Source: Hyphomicrobiales bacterium (lineage in GTDB: Bacteria; Pseudomonadota; Alphaproteobacteria; Rhodospirillales; JACKKN01). From it: 64,000 nucleotides of DNA. Below the pieces are notes generated by a model, which worked only from the letters and a program-made list of their open reading frames with translations, was not told the DNA's origin and did no database searches. Below are positions 1 through 7,799 of the stretch, piece after piece (position 1 is the stretch's first letter; each line of letters starts with the position of its first letter). The stretch is from NCBI GenBank assembly GCA_024236415.1, contig JACKKN010000006.1, forward strand, positions 248,001 through 312,000, given 5' to 3'. Made by a program: the position numbers and the translations under genes.

Positions 1-561
1 GGCGAAGGTCGCCGCCTCGGCCTGGTTGAGGCCGGCCAGGGGCTCGTCCAGCAGCAGAAGCTGCGGGTCCAGGGCCAGGGCCCGCGCCACCTCCAGGCGC
101 TTGAGGAAGCCCAGCGGCAGCTCGGACGGGCTGGCATCCGCCGCCTCGCCGATGCCGACCAACTCCAGCAGCTCCCGCGCCCGCGCCGTCTCGGCCCCGC
201 GCCCGGTCTGGAACAGGGCGCCCAGGGGGTTGGCGGTGCGCGCCGCGCCGGCGGCCAGGGCCACGTTCTGGACCACGGTCATGGAGCGGAAGGGCTTGAC
301 GATCTGCTGCGACATGCCCAGGCCCAGGCGCACCCGGCGCTCCACCGCCAGGCCGTTCAGGCGCCGCCCGCGCAGCCGGACCTCGCCCTCCTGGGGCGTC
401 ACCACGCCGGTGATGGCGCGCATGGCCGTGGTCTTGCCGGCGCCGTTGGGGCCCATCAGGCCCAGCAGCTCGCCCTCGCGCAGCTCGAACGACACGTCCT
501 CCAGGGCCTGCACCCCGCCGAAGGCGACGCTGACGCCGCGCACTTCAAGGACCGCCGTCAT
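1..561 (-). CDS. livG: Branched-chain-type ABC transporter ATP-binding protein, LivG-like (partial, C-terminus off the window)
   Basis: This is the cytoplasmic ATPase of the importer encoded just upstream (LivK, LivH, LivM). The 187 visible codons contain a Walker A motif (GPNGAGKTT, about residues 36-44), a Q-loop region, and a Walker B (LLLLDEPLAGL) close to the window edge. The ATG overlaps the livM stop (ATGA), and a GGGAGG ribosome binding site lies 8 bases upstream. The C-terminal part and any LivF partner lie beyond position 1. Family assignment to LivG rather than LivF rests on gene order and on the ANPLGAL insertion after the Q-loop, so it is moderately sure. HutC-linked regulation of livK suggests that the cargo is histidine-related. 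Confidence 0.85.
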   Translation of the reverse strand, partial: MTAVLEVRGVSVAFGGVQALEDVSFELREGELLGLMGPNGAGKTTAMRAITGVVTPQEGEVRLRGRRLNGLAVERRVRLGLGMSQQIVKPFRSMTVVQNVALAAGAARTANPLGALFQTGRGAETARARELLELVGIGEAADASPSELPLGFLKRLEVARALALDPQLLLLDEPLAGLNQAEAATFA

Positions 562-1412
562 GGCGCGCCTCCCGCCCGGGCGCGGGCCGCCATGCCGCGC
601 GCCATGCCGGCCAGGCCGCCGGGGCTGAATCGCATGACCGCGAACAGCAGCCCGCCGTACAGCAGCAGCTTGTACTCGGCGATGAACTGCAGCCACTGCG
701 GCAGGACGCTGAGCGCCGCGGCGGCGAAGATCACCCCGGGCACCGATCCGATGCCGCCGATCACCACCATCGAGAGGATGGTGATCGACTCGATGAACGA
801 GAAGCTGTCGGGGCCGATGTACTTGATGTCGTGGGCATAGAGCCCGCCGGCCAGGCCCGCCAGCGCCGTACCCATGGCGAATGCGGTGAGTTTGTAGCGC
901 GGCACGTCGATGCCGACCATGCGCGCCGTGTCCTCGTCGTCGGCGATGGCGTCGAAGGCGAAGCCCATCCAGGTGCGCTTCAGGTACAGGCTGAAGGCGG
1001 CGACCAGGGCCGCCAGCACCAGCACCAGGACCATGTAGGCGGTCTTGCTCAGCCCCGGGTCGGGGATGGCGAAGATACCCATCTCGCCGCCCAGCCAGTC
1101 CTGCTTGCGCACCACCCCCAGGAACAGGAACCCCACCCCCATGGTGGTGATGGCCAGAAAGTCGTGGCGCACGCGCAGGGAGGCGAGGCCGACGATGACT
1201 CCCAGCGCCCCGGCCAGGGCGGTGCCGGCCAGCAGGGCGACGCCGAAGGGGATGCCGGCCTTGGTCATCATGGCGGCGCAGTAGGCCCCGGCGCCGTAGA
1301 AGGCGGCGTGGCCCAGGCTGATCTGGCCGCAGTACCCGGTGATCAGGTTCAGGCTCAGCGCCAGGATGATGCTGATGCCCATGAGGATGAGAAGGGTGAC
1401 GGTATACTCCAT
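558..1412 (-). CDS. livM: Branched-chain-type ABC transporter permease LivM
   Basis: This 284-residue inner-membrane permease of the LivM family forms the channel together with LivH. The sequence is a succession of hydrophobic helices. It includes the family signature around residues 24-40 (ITGYCGQISLGHAAFYG) and a conserved C-terminal stretch ending SPGGLAG. The length is slightly shorter than many LivM proteins (300 or more residues) but complete. It begins four bases after the livH stop and its TGA overlaps the livG ATG, so the genes are translationally coupled. Substrate specificity cannot be read from the permease. Confidence 0.92.
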   Translation of the reverse strand: MEYTVTLLILMGISIILALSLNLITGYCGQISLGHAAFYGAGAYCAAMMTKAGIPFGVALLAGTALAGALGVIVGLASLRVRHDFLAITTMGVGFLFLGVVRKQDWLGGEMGIFAIPDPGLSKTAYMVLVLVLAALVAAFSLYLKRTWMGFAFDAIADDEDTARMVGIDVPRYKLTAFAMGTALAGLAGGLYAHDIKYIGPDSFSFIESITILSMVVIGGIGSVPGVIFAAAALSVLPQWLQFIAEYKLLLYGGLLFAVMRFSPGGLAGMARGMAARARAGGAP

Positions 1413-1415
1413 ACC

Positions 1416-2276
1416 CTAGGCCCTCCCGAACAGACCCTGGGGCCGGATCATCAGCACGATGATCAGGAAGGCGAAGGCGATGGCGTCGCGGTCCAGGATG
1501 GTGCCCAGGTAGATGGTGCCGAAGGATTCGATCACGCCCAGGGCCAGGGCGGCGATCAGGGTGCCGCGCACGTCGCCCAGGCCGCCCAGGACGATGATGG
1601 CCAGGGCCTTGTAGCTGGGCACGCTGCCCATGGTCGGCTCGACCAGGTTGTTCAGCAGGGCCACCAGCACCCCGGCGGCGGCGGCCAGGGCCGAGCCGAT
1701 GAAGAAGTTCAGGTAGCGCACCTTGATGACGTCGATGCCGAAGGATTCGGCCATGGCCGGGTCGGTCACCGTGGCCCGCCAGGCGGCGCCCATGCGGGTC
1801 CTGCCGGCGAACACGGCCAGGCCGCCGATCAGCACCACGGTACCGACCATGGTCAGGATCTCGCCCTGCTTCAGGTTCAGGGTCGCCAGGGTCACCGTGT
1901 CGGTCAGCGGCGCGTCGGTGTAGGAGATGCCGAACGGCCCGAACACCAGGCGGTAGATCTCCTCCATGGCGATAAACAGCCCGATGGAGGCGATCAGCGC
2001 AACGTAGGGCGGCTGGTCCAGGATCGGCTGGTAGCACAGGCGGTAGACCAGGATGCCCAGCACCCCCACCACCACCATGGCCACCAGGATGGCCAGGGGC
2101 AGGCTGCCGGTGGCGTTGGTGATCAGCACGCCGAAGTAGCCGCCCAGGGTGAACAGCCCGGCGTGGGCCACGTGCAGGATGCGCAGCAGCCCATAGACCA
2201 GGGTCAGCCCGACGGCGATCAGGGCATAGATGCTGCCCTGCACCAGGCCCTGGACCGTCAACTCGAAGGCCAGCAT
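1416..2276 (-). CDS. livH: Branched-chain-type ABC transporter permease LivH
   Basis: LivH-family permease of about 286 residues from the chosen start. The frame is open upstream to 2315, but the start at 2276 (MLAFELTVQGL) is preferred. A GGGAGG ribosome binding site sits 7 bases upstream of it, and family members begin with this short amphipathic segment followed by GLVQGSIYALIAVGLTLVYG. The RILHVAHAGLFTLGGY motif near residue 40 and the GGLGDVRGTLIAAL motif near residue 230 are typical. It lies 63 bases downstream of livK and 3 bases upstream of livM in one operon. Confidence 0.92.
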   Translation of the reverse strand: MLAFELTVQGLVQGSIYALIAVGLTLVYGLLRILHVAHAGLFTLGGYFGVLITNATGSLPLAILVAMVVVGVLGILVYRLCYQPILDQPPYVALIASIGLFIAMEEIYRLVFGPFGISYTDAPLTDTVTLATLNLKQGEILTMVGTVVLIGGLAVFAGRTRMGAAWRATVTDPAMAESFGIDVIKVRYLNFFIGSALAAAAGVLVALLNNLVEPTMGSVPSYKALAIIVLGGLGDVRGTLIAALALGVIESFGTIYLGTILDRDAIAFAFLIIVLMIRPQGLFGRA

Positions 2277-2339
2277 GGTGCCCTCCCGGATAGGCGTGGG
2301 GGGTGCCGGCGGCATGGCGCCGCCGGCGATCGGGTCGGG

Positions 2340-3485
2340 TTACTTGCTGGGCGGGGCCAGCAGGTCGGGGTCGCTGATGACCGAGTGGTGGTGCCAGGCG
2401 CCGTCCTTGACCACCTGCACCTGCACGTCCTTGCGCACCTCGCCCAGGCCGTTGAACGAGATGGTGCCGGTCGAGGCTTCCACCTTGGCCGCGGCGATGG
2501 CGTCGCGGATGGCCTTCTTGTCGGTGGTGCCGGCCTTGCGCATGGCCTCGATCAGCACCTTCATGGCGGTGTGGCCCGAGGCGGCGACCATGTCGGCCTT
2601 GTAGCCGGCCTTCTTCTCGAAGGCGGCGATGAAGTGCTTGGTCTCGGCCTTGTCCGAGTCGCGGTCCAGCGAGGTGGTGATGATCACGCCCTCGGCGGCC
2701 TTGCCGGCGATCTCGATGAACTTCTCGGAATCATAGCCCTCCTGGCCGATCACCGGCACGTCGATGCCGGCGGCGCGGAGCTGGCTGACCAGCGGCCCGG
2801 CGGTGAAGAAGTAGCCCGAGGCGTAGATGGCTTCCGGCTTGTCGGCCTTGACCTTGGAAACGATGGGGCCGAACTGCCGGTCCTTGATGCTGTAGGGGTA
2901 TTCGGCCACGACGGTGATGCCGAACTTGCCGGCGGCCTCGCGGAAGCCGGCGGCCAGGGATTTGCCGAAGTCGTTCTGCAGGGTGATCATGACCACCCGC
3001 TTCTTGCCCAGCATGCCGCCGATCAGCTTGGCGCCGGCGCGGCCCTGGACCTCGCCGACGAAGGAGGTGCGGAACACGAAGTCGCCGGCGCGGGTGATGT
3101 CGGGGTGCACGGCATAGGCCGAGATGAACGGCGTGCCGGCGGCCTGGTACACGCCGGCGGCGGCGCGGGTGGCGCCCGAATAGCTGCCCGAGATGCCGGC
3201 CACGACCTTGTCCTGGGCCGTCAGCTTGGTGGCGATGGGGGCCGATTCCTTGGGCGAGGCCTGGTCGTCGTAGACCACCAGCTCGACCTTCTCGCCGTTG
3301 ATGCCGCCGGCGGCGTTGGCTTCCTCGGCGGCGAGCTGGGCGCCGGTCAGGGCCGACTTGCCGTCGGCCGCGGCGAACCCGGTCAGCGGCACGTTGATGC
3401 CGATCTTGACGTCGGCGGCGGCCGACCCGGCGGCCATTGCGACGGCGACGGCGATCGCCGCCACACTGTGTTTCCAAGCGAACAT
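2340..3485 (-). CDS. livK: Periplasmic amino-acid-binding protein, LivK-like (putative histidine/urocanate importer)
   Basis: Periplasmic binding protein of the branched-chain amino acid family (type I fold), about 381 residues. The ATG at 3485 is chosen over an upstream start because AGGAGG lies 8-13 bases before it. The product then opens with a signal peptide (MFAWKHSV, a hydrophobic core, cleavage after about GSAAA). The mature protein starts with DVKIGINVPLTGFAAADGKS, the usual LivK/HAAT opening. It is the first gene of livKHMG. A HutC-type operator lies in its promoter spacer and the whole hut catabolic operon is next door. Histidine, urocanate or a related compound is therefore inferred as ligand; the sequence alone does not prove it. 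Confidence 0.9.
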   Translation of the reverse strand: MFAWKHSVAAIAVAVAMAAGSAAADVKIGINVPLTGFAAADGKSALTGAQLAAEEANAAGGINGEKVELVVYDDQASPKESAPIATKLTAQDKVVAGISGSYSGATRAAAGVYQAAGTPFISAYAVHPDITRAGDFVFRTSFVGEVQGRAGAKLIGGMLGKKRVVMITLQNDFGKSLAAGFREAAGKFGITVVAEYPYSIKDRQFGPIVSKVKADKPEAIYASGYFFTAGPLVSQLRAAGIDVPVIGQEGYDSEKFIEIAGKAAEGVIITTSLDRDSDKAETKHFIAAFEKKAGYKADMVAASGHTAMKVLIEAMRKAGTTDKKAIRDAIAAAKVEASTGTISFNGLGEVRKDVQVQVVKDGAWHHHSVISDPDLLAPPSK

Positions 3486-3554
3486 TGCGAGACTCCTCCT
3501 GTCGATTTGCGCTGTCGCCAAACCCCGGTTTCTGGGGCGTTATTCGGTCGCGCG

Positions 3555-3583
3555 AGTTTACATGTATATACAACCAACGTCAA
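3555..3583 (-). promoter_or_regulatory. Candidate sigma-70 promoter of livKHMG
   Basis: On the minus strand the -35 element TTGACG (3583-3578) and the -10 element TAAACT (3560-3555) are separated by exactly 17 bases. The spacer holds the TGTATATACA palindrome, so a repressor bound there would block RNA polymerase. The leader to the livK ATG is about 60 bases. This is a pattern match only; no transcription start is known. Confidence 0.6.
3563..3572. promoter_or_regulatory. Putative HutC operator TGTATATACA in the livK promoter
   Basis: This perfect 10-base palindrome has the TGTA-N2-TACA form described for HutC of pseudomonads. An identical 10-mer occurs at 9136-9145 between hutI and hutF, upstream of the hutC regulator itself. 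The two sites lie in otherwise very G+C-rich DNA. Binding is inferred. Confidence 0.65.
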
Positions 3584-3650
3584 CGCGGGAAGGCCCGGTT
3601 TTCCACGGTTTCCAGCCTTCGCCGCCTTTCGTCACGCCACTCTCCACCCG

Positions 3651-3737
3651 TCATTCCCGCGCAGGCGGGAAACCATTCCGCCACCATGGAACGGCGGGAA
3701 ACGGGAACGGAATGGATGCCCGCCTGCGCGGGCAAGA
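3651..3737. repeat. Long inverted repeat (REP/REPIN-like) between hutU and livK
   Basis: The arms CCCGCGCAGGCGGG (3656-3669) and CCCGCCTGCGCGGG (3719-3732) are exact reverse complements, and shorter matching ATTCCG/CGGAAT arms lie inside. The preceding TCATT and the element's general form match a palindromic repeat common between genes of many proteobacteria. It lies directly downstream of the hutU stop codon and upstream of the livK promoter. It may stabilise the hut mRNA 3' end or end transcription. Confidence 0.7.
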
Positions 3738-3760
3738 CGATCCGGATTGCGGCGCCGGGC

Positions 3761-5440
3761 TCATCCCCTCGGCTCAAGGATTCCCGGCAGGTTCAGGCCG
3801 TGCTCCTTGGCACAGTCGATGGCGATGTCGTAGCCGGCGTCGGCGTGGCGCATGACCCCCGTCGCCGGGTCGTTCCACAGCACCCGCTCGATGCGCTTGG
3901 CCGCCGCCTCGGTGCCGTCGCAGCAGATCACCATGCCGGCGTGCTGCGAGAAGCCCATGCCGACCCCGCCGCCGTGGTGCAGGCTGACCCAGGTGGCGCC
4001 CGAGGCGCAGTTCAGCAGGGCGTTCAGCAGCGGCCAGTCGGACACCGCGTCCGAGCCGTCCTTCATGGCCTCGGTCTCGCGGTTGGGCGAGGCGACCGAG
4101 CCCGAGTCCAGGTGGTCGCGGCCGATCACCACCGGGGCCTTCAGTTCGCCCGAAGCCACCATTTCGTTGAAGGCCAGGCCCAGGCGGTGGCGGTCGCCCA
4201 GCCCGACCCAGCAGATGCGCGCCGGCAGGCCCTGGAAGCTGATCCGCTCCCGCGCCATGTCCAGCCATTTGTGCAGGTGGGCGTCGTCGGGCATCAGCTC
4301 CTTGACCTTGGCGTCGGTGCGGTAGATGTCCTCGGGGTCGCCCGACAGGGCGGCCCAGCGGAACGGGCCGACGCCGCGGCAGAACAGCGGCCGGATGTAG
4401 GCGGGCACGAAGCCGGGGAACGAGAAGGCGTCCTCCAGGCCCTGGTCGAAGGCCTCCTGGCGGATGTTGTTGCCGTAGTCCACGGTGGGGACCCCGGCGT
4501 TCCAGAAGTCCAGCATGGCCTGGACGTGGATCTTCATGGATTCCTTGGCCGCCTTCTCCACCGCCTTGGGGTCGGTCTCGCGCCTGTCGCGCCACTCGGC
4601 CAGGGTCCAGCCCCGGGGCAGGTAGCCGTTCAGGGGATCGTGGGCCGAGGTCTGGTCGGTGACGATGTCGGGGTGGATGCCGCGGGCCACCATCTCGGGG
4701 TAGATGTCGGCGGCGTTGCCCAGCAGGCCCACGGACAGGGGCTTCTTCTCGGCGCAGGATTTCTCGATCTTGGCCAGGGCCTCTTCCAGGGTGTCGGCCT
4801 TGTCGTCCAGGTACCGCGTGCGCAGGCGGAAATCGATGCGGTCAGGGTCGCACTCGATGGCCAGCAGCGAGGCGCCGGCCATGGTCGCGGCCAGGGGCTG
4901 GGCGCCGCCCATGCCGCCCAGGCCGGCGGTCAGGATCCAGCGCCCCGCCAGGTCGCCGCCATAGTGCTGGCGCCCGGCCTCGGCGAAGGTCTCGTAGGTG
5001 CCCTGGACGATGCCCTGCGAGCCGATGTAGATCCAGCTTCCCGCCGTCATCTGCCCGTACATCATCAGGCCCTTGCGGTCCAATTCGTTGAAGTGGTCCC
5101 AGTTGGCCCAGTGCGGCACCAGGTTGGAGTTGGCGATCAGCACCCGGGGCGCGTCGGCGTGGGTGCGGAACACGCCCACGGGCTTGCCCGACTGGACCAG
5201 CAGCGTTTCCTCGGGGTCCAGCCGTTGCAGCGCCTCGGTGATGCGGTCGAAGTCCTGCCAGGTGCGCGCCGCCCGGCCGATGCCGCCATAGACGATCAGC
5301 TCGTGGGGGTTCTCGGCCACCTCGGGGTCCAGGTTGTTCATGATCATCCGGTACGGCGCCTCGGTCTGCCAGTTGGCGCAGTGCAGGTCCGGCCCGTGCG
5401 GGGCGCGGACGGTGCGGACGTTTTTCCGCGGGTCCGACAT
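3761..5440 (-). CDS. hutU: Urocanate hydratase (urocanase)
   Basis: HutU converts urocanate to imidazolone propionate, the second step of histidine degradation, using tightly bound NAD+ as an electrophile. The 559-residue length is normal. The NAD-binding glycine motif GLGGMGG is at residues 173-179. The active-site cysteine falls at residue 410 in GLPARICWVGLGDRHRLG, the position used in the Pseudomonas enzyme. The ATG at 5440 is preceded by GAGGAG and starts the conserved N-terminus MSDPRKNVRTVRAPHG. The frame is open far upstream but there it is only the shadow of hutG. It is the last gene of hutI-hutH-hutG-hutU; its start lies 17 bases past the hutG stop. Confidence 0.97.
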   Translation of the reverse strand: MSDPRKNVRTVRAPHGPDLHCANWQTEAPYRMIMNNLDPEVAENPHELIVYGGIGRAARTWQDFDRITEALQRLDPEETLLVQSGKPVGVFRTHADAPRVLIANSNLVPHWANWDHFNELDRKGLMMYGQMTAGSWIYIGSQGIVQGTYETFAEAGRQHYGGDLAGRWILTAGLGGMGGAQPLAATMAGASLLAIECDPDRIDFRLRTRYLDDKADTLEEALAKIEKSCAEKKPLSVGLLGNAADIYPEMVARGIHPDIVTDQTSAHDPLNGYLPRGWTLAEWRDRRETDPKAVEKAAKESMKIHVQAMLDFWNAGVPTVDYGNNIRQEAFDQGLEDAFSFPGFVPAYIRPLFCRGVGPFRWAALSGDPEDIYRTDAKVKELMPDDAHLHKWLDMARERISFQGLPARICWVGLGDRHRLGLAFNEMVASGELKAPVVIGRDHLDSGSVASPNRETEAMKDGSDAVSDWPLLNALLNCASGATWVSLHHGGGVGMGFSQHAGMVICCDGTEAAAKRIERVLWNDPATGVMRHADAGYDIAIDCAKEHGLNLPGILEPRG

Positions 5441-5457
5441 GTCTTCCGTCTCCTCGT

Positions 5458-6255
5458 TCAGATCCTTCCGTCCCGCGCCAGGGCCTCGATCCGCCGCAGC
5501 AGATCGCCCAGCACGGGGCGAACCTCGTCGGCCCGGGCGGGGAGGTAGTCCCACGGGGCCGTTTCCTGCATGTACACGTACTGGGCCATCTCCAACTGGA
5601 TGGCGTGGACGCCGCTTTCCGGGTCGCCGTAGTGCCGCGTGGTCCAGCCGCCCTTGAAGCGGCCGTTCAGCACCATGTCGAAGTCCCCGGCGTTGCCCAG
5701 CACCTCGGTCGCCGCCGCCGCCACCGCCGCGGCGCAGGTGGCGCCGTTGTTGGTGCCGATGTTGAACACCGGCAGGCGCCCCTCGAACAGGAACGGGATC
5801 AGCGAGCGGATGGAATGGCAGTCGAACAGCACCGCGCGGCCGTGGATGGCCTTGACCCGGGCCACCTGGGCGGCCAGGGCGGCGTGGTAGGGGGCGTGGT
5901 ACCGGGCGCGGCGGCCGGCGATCTCGTCCGCGTCGGGCTCGCTGCCGTCGATGTAGAGGGGGCGGCCGTCGAAGTCGGTCAGCGGGCACAGGCCGGTGGT
6001 GTTCTGCCCCGGATACAGCGACGCGCCGCTGGGGTCGCGGTTGGCGTCGATGACATAGCGGTGGAACTCGGCCCGCACCACCGTGGCGCCGGGCAGCAGG
6101 CCGTCGTACAGGCGGCCGATGTGCCAGTCGGTGTCCGACAGGCCGCGGCCGGTGTCGTTAAGCCGGTCCCAGACCTCGGCCGGCACCCGGGTGCCGCCGT
6201 GGGGCTGGCCCAGGATCACGGGGGATGAGCCCTCGATGACGGTGACGGGGGTCAT
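5458..6255 (-). CDS. hutG: N-formylglutamate deformylase
   Basis: This 265-residue member of the N-formylglutamate amidohydrolase family releases formate and glutamate in the last step of the five-step histidine pathway. Visible family motifs are GQPHGGTRVP (near residue 16), the DCHSI motif (near residue 147) and FNIGTNNGATC. The ATG overlaps the hutH stop as ATGA, which fixes the start. Its presence with hutF shows that the organism uses the deiminase plus deformylase branch rather than direct formamide release by a formiminoglutamase. Confidence 0.94.
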   Translation of the reverse strand: MTPVTVIEGSSPVILGQPHGGTRVPAEVWDRLNDTGRGLSDTDWHIGRLYDGLLPGATVVRAEFHRYVIDANRDPSGASLYPGQNTTGLCPLTDFDGRPLYIDGSEPDADEIAGRRARYHAPYHAALAAQVARVKAIHGRAVLFDCHSIRSLIPFLFEGRLPVFNIGTNNGATCAAAVAAAATEVLGNAGDFDMVLNGRFKGGWTTRHYGDPESGVHAIQLEMAQYVYMQETAPWDYLPARADEVRPVLGDLLRRIEALARDGRI

Positions 6256-7799
6256 GTCTTGCCTTCCAGTCCGGGGAACAGGCTCTCGCCGGCGGCCTCG
6301 GTCACGGCGCCCGAGCGCACCAGCCACGACGCGCGCACCAGCTCGGGGTGCATGTAGCGGTCCTGGCCCAGGGCCGGGACCCGGGCGCGCACGGCCTCCA
6401 GCACCCGGACCAGCGGCGCGCTGGTGCGCAGGGGGGCGCGGAACTCCACCCCCTGGGCGGCGATCAGCAGCTCGATGCCCAGGATGTGCGACAGGTTGGC
6501 GTTCATCTCGATCAGGCGCCGGGCGGCGTGGGCGGCCATGGAGACGTGGTCCTCCTGGTTGGCGCTGGTCGGGGTCGAGTCGACCGAGCAGGGCGCGGCC
6601 CGCTGCTTGTTCTCGGAATAGAGGGCGGCGGCCGTGACCTCGGCGATCATGTAGCCCGAGTTGACCCCCGGTTCGGGGGTCAGGAACGGCGGCAGGCCGA
6701 AGTTCAGGGCCGGGTCCACCAGCATGGCGATGCGCCGCTCGGCGATGGAGCCGATCTCGGCGATGGCCAGGGCCATCTGGTCGGCGGCGAAGGCCACCGG
6801 CTCGGCGTGGAAGTTGCCGCCCGAGACCACGGTCCCGTCCTCGGGGAACACCAGCGGGTTGTCGGTGACGGCGTTGGCCTCGATCACCAGGGTTTCGGCG
6901 GCCTGGCGCAGGATCTGCAAACACGCCCCCATGACCTGGGGCTGGCAGCGCAGGCAGTAGGGGTCCTGCACCCGCTCGTCCCCCTGGCGGTGGGATTCGC
7001 GGATCTCGGAGCCGTCCAGCAGGGCGCGCAGGGTGGCTGCGGCGTCGGCCTGGGCCGCGTGGCCGCGCAGGTCCTGGACCTCGGCCCGGAACGGCGCCGA
7101 CGAGCCCATGGCGGCGTCGGTGGACAGCGCCCCCGTGGCCAGGGCGGCGCAGAACAGGCGGTGGGCCTCGATCAAAGCCCCCAGCGCCAGCGCCGTCGAG
7201 ACCTGGGTGCCGTTGATCAGGGCCAGGCCCTCCTTGGGGCCCAGCTCGATGGGGTCCAGGCCGGCGGCGGCCAGGGCCTGGCGGCTGGGCTGGCGCACCC
7301 CCTGGTGGAAGGCCTCGCCCTCGCCGATCATCACCGCCGCCACGTGCGCCAGCGGCGCCAGGTCGCCCGACGCGCCGACCGAGCCCTGGCCCGGCACCAC
7401 CGGGGTCACGCCCCGGGCCAGCATGGCCTCCAGCATCTCGATGATCTGCCAGCGCACGCCCGAGGCGCCGCGGCCCAGGGAAACGAGCTTCAGCGCCAGC
7501 ACCAGCCGCACCGTCGCCTCGCCCAGGGGCACCCCCACGCCGGCGGCGTGGGACAGGATCAGGTTGCGCTGCAGGGCTGCCGTCTCGGCCGGCGCGATGC
7601 GCACCTGGGCCAGCTTGCCGAAGCCGGTGTTGACGCCATAGACGGGCTCGTCGCCGGCGGCCACCCGGGCCACCAGGCGCGCCGCCGCCTCGACCCGGTC
7701 GCGGCAGGCGCGGTCGAGGCGCACCGTGGCGCCGTCGGCGTAGACCTGGGCCAGGTGATGGAGGGTCGCCCGGCCCGGGTGCAGGATCAGCTCGGTCAT
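6252..7799 (-). CDS. hutH: Histidine ammonia-lyase (histidase)
   Basis: HutH removes ammonia from L-histidine to give urocanate, the committed step. The protein has 515 residues, the usual length. The Ala-Ser-Gly triad that cyclises to the MIO electrophile is at residues 143-145 within GSVGASGDLAPL. The NTGFGKL loop with the conserved tyrosine (VYGVNTGFG) is near residue 55. The ATG at 7799 overlaps the hutI stop (ATGA). An upstream extension of the frame exists but would run through the end of hutI. It overlaps hutG at its 3' end, so the operon is translationally coupled. Confidence 0.97.
   Translation of the reverse strand: MTELILHPGRATLHHLAQVYADGATVRLDRACRDRVEAAARLVARVAAGDEPVYGVNTGFGKLAQVRIAPAETAALQRNLILSHAAGVGVPLGEATVRLVLALKLVSLGRGASGVRWQIIEMLEAMLARGVTPVVPGQGSVGASGDLAPLAHVAAVMIGEGEAFHQGVRQPSRQALAAAGLDPIELGPKEGLALINGTQVSTALALGALIEAHRLFCAALATGALSTDAAMGSSAPFRAEVQDLRGHAAQADAAATLRALLDGSEIRESHRQGDERVQDPYCLRCQPQVMGACLQILRQAAETLVIEANAVTDNPLVFPEDGTVVSGGNFHAEPVAFAADQMALAIAEIGSIAERRIAMLVDPALNFGLPPFLTPEPGVNSGYMIAEVTAAALYSENKQRAAPCSVDSTPTSANQEDHVSMAAHAARRLIEMNANLSHILGIELLIAAQGVEFRAPLRTSAPLVRVLEAVRARVPALGQDRYMHPELVRASWLVRSGAVTEAAGESLFPGLEGKT

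Noticed and set aside
831..3833. A 1,000-codon plus-strand open frame
   Set aside because: It is antisense to livM, livH and livK. Its composition (Gly, His, Gln, Asp-rich) is the usual shadow of G+C-rich coding DNA.
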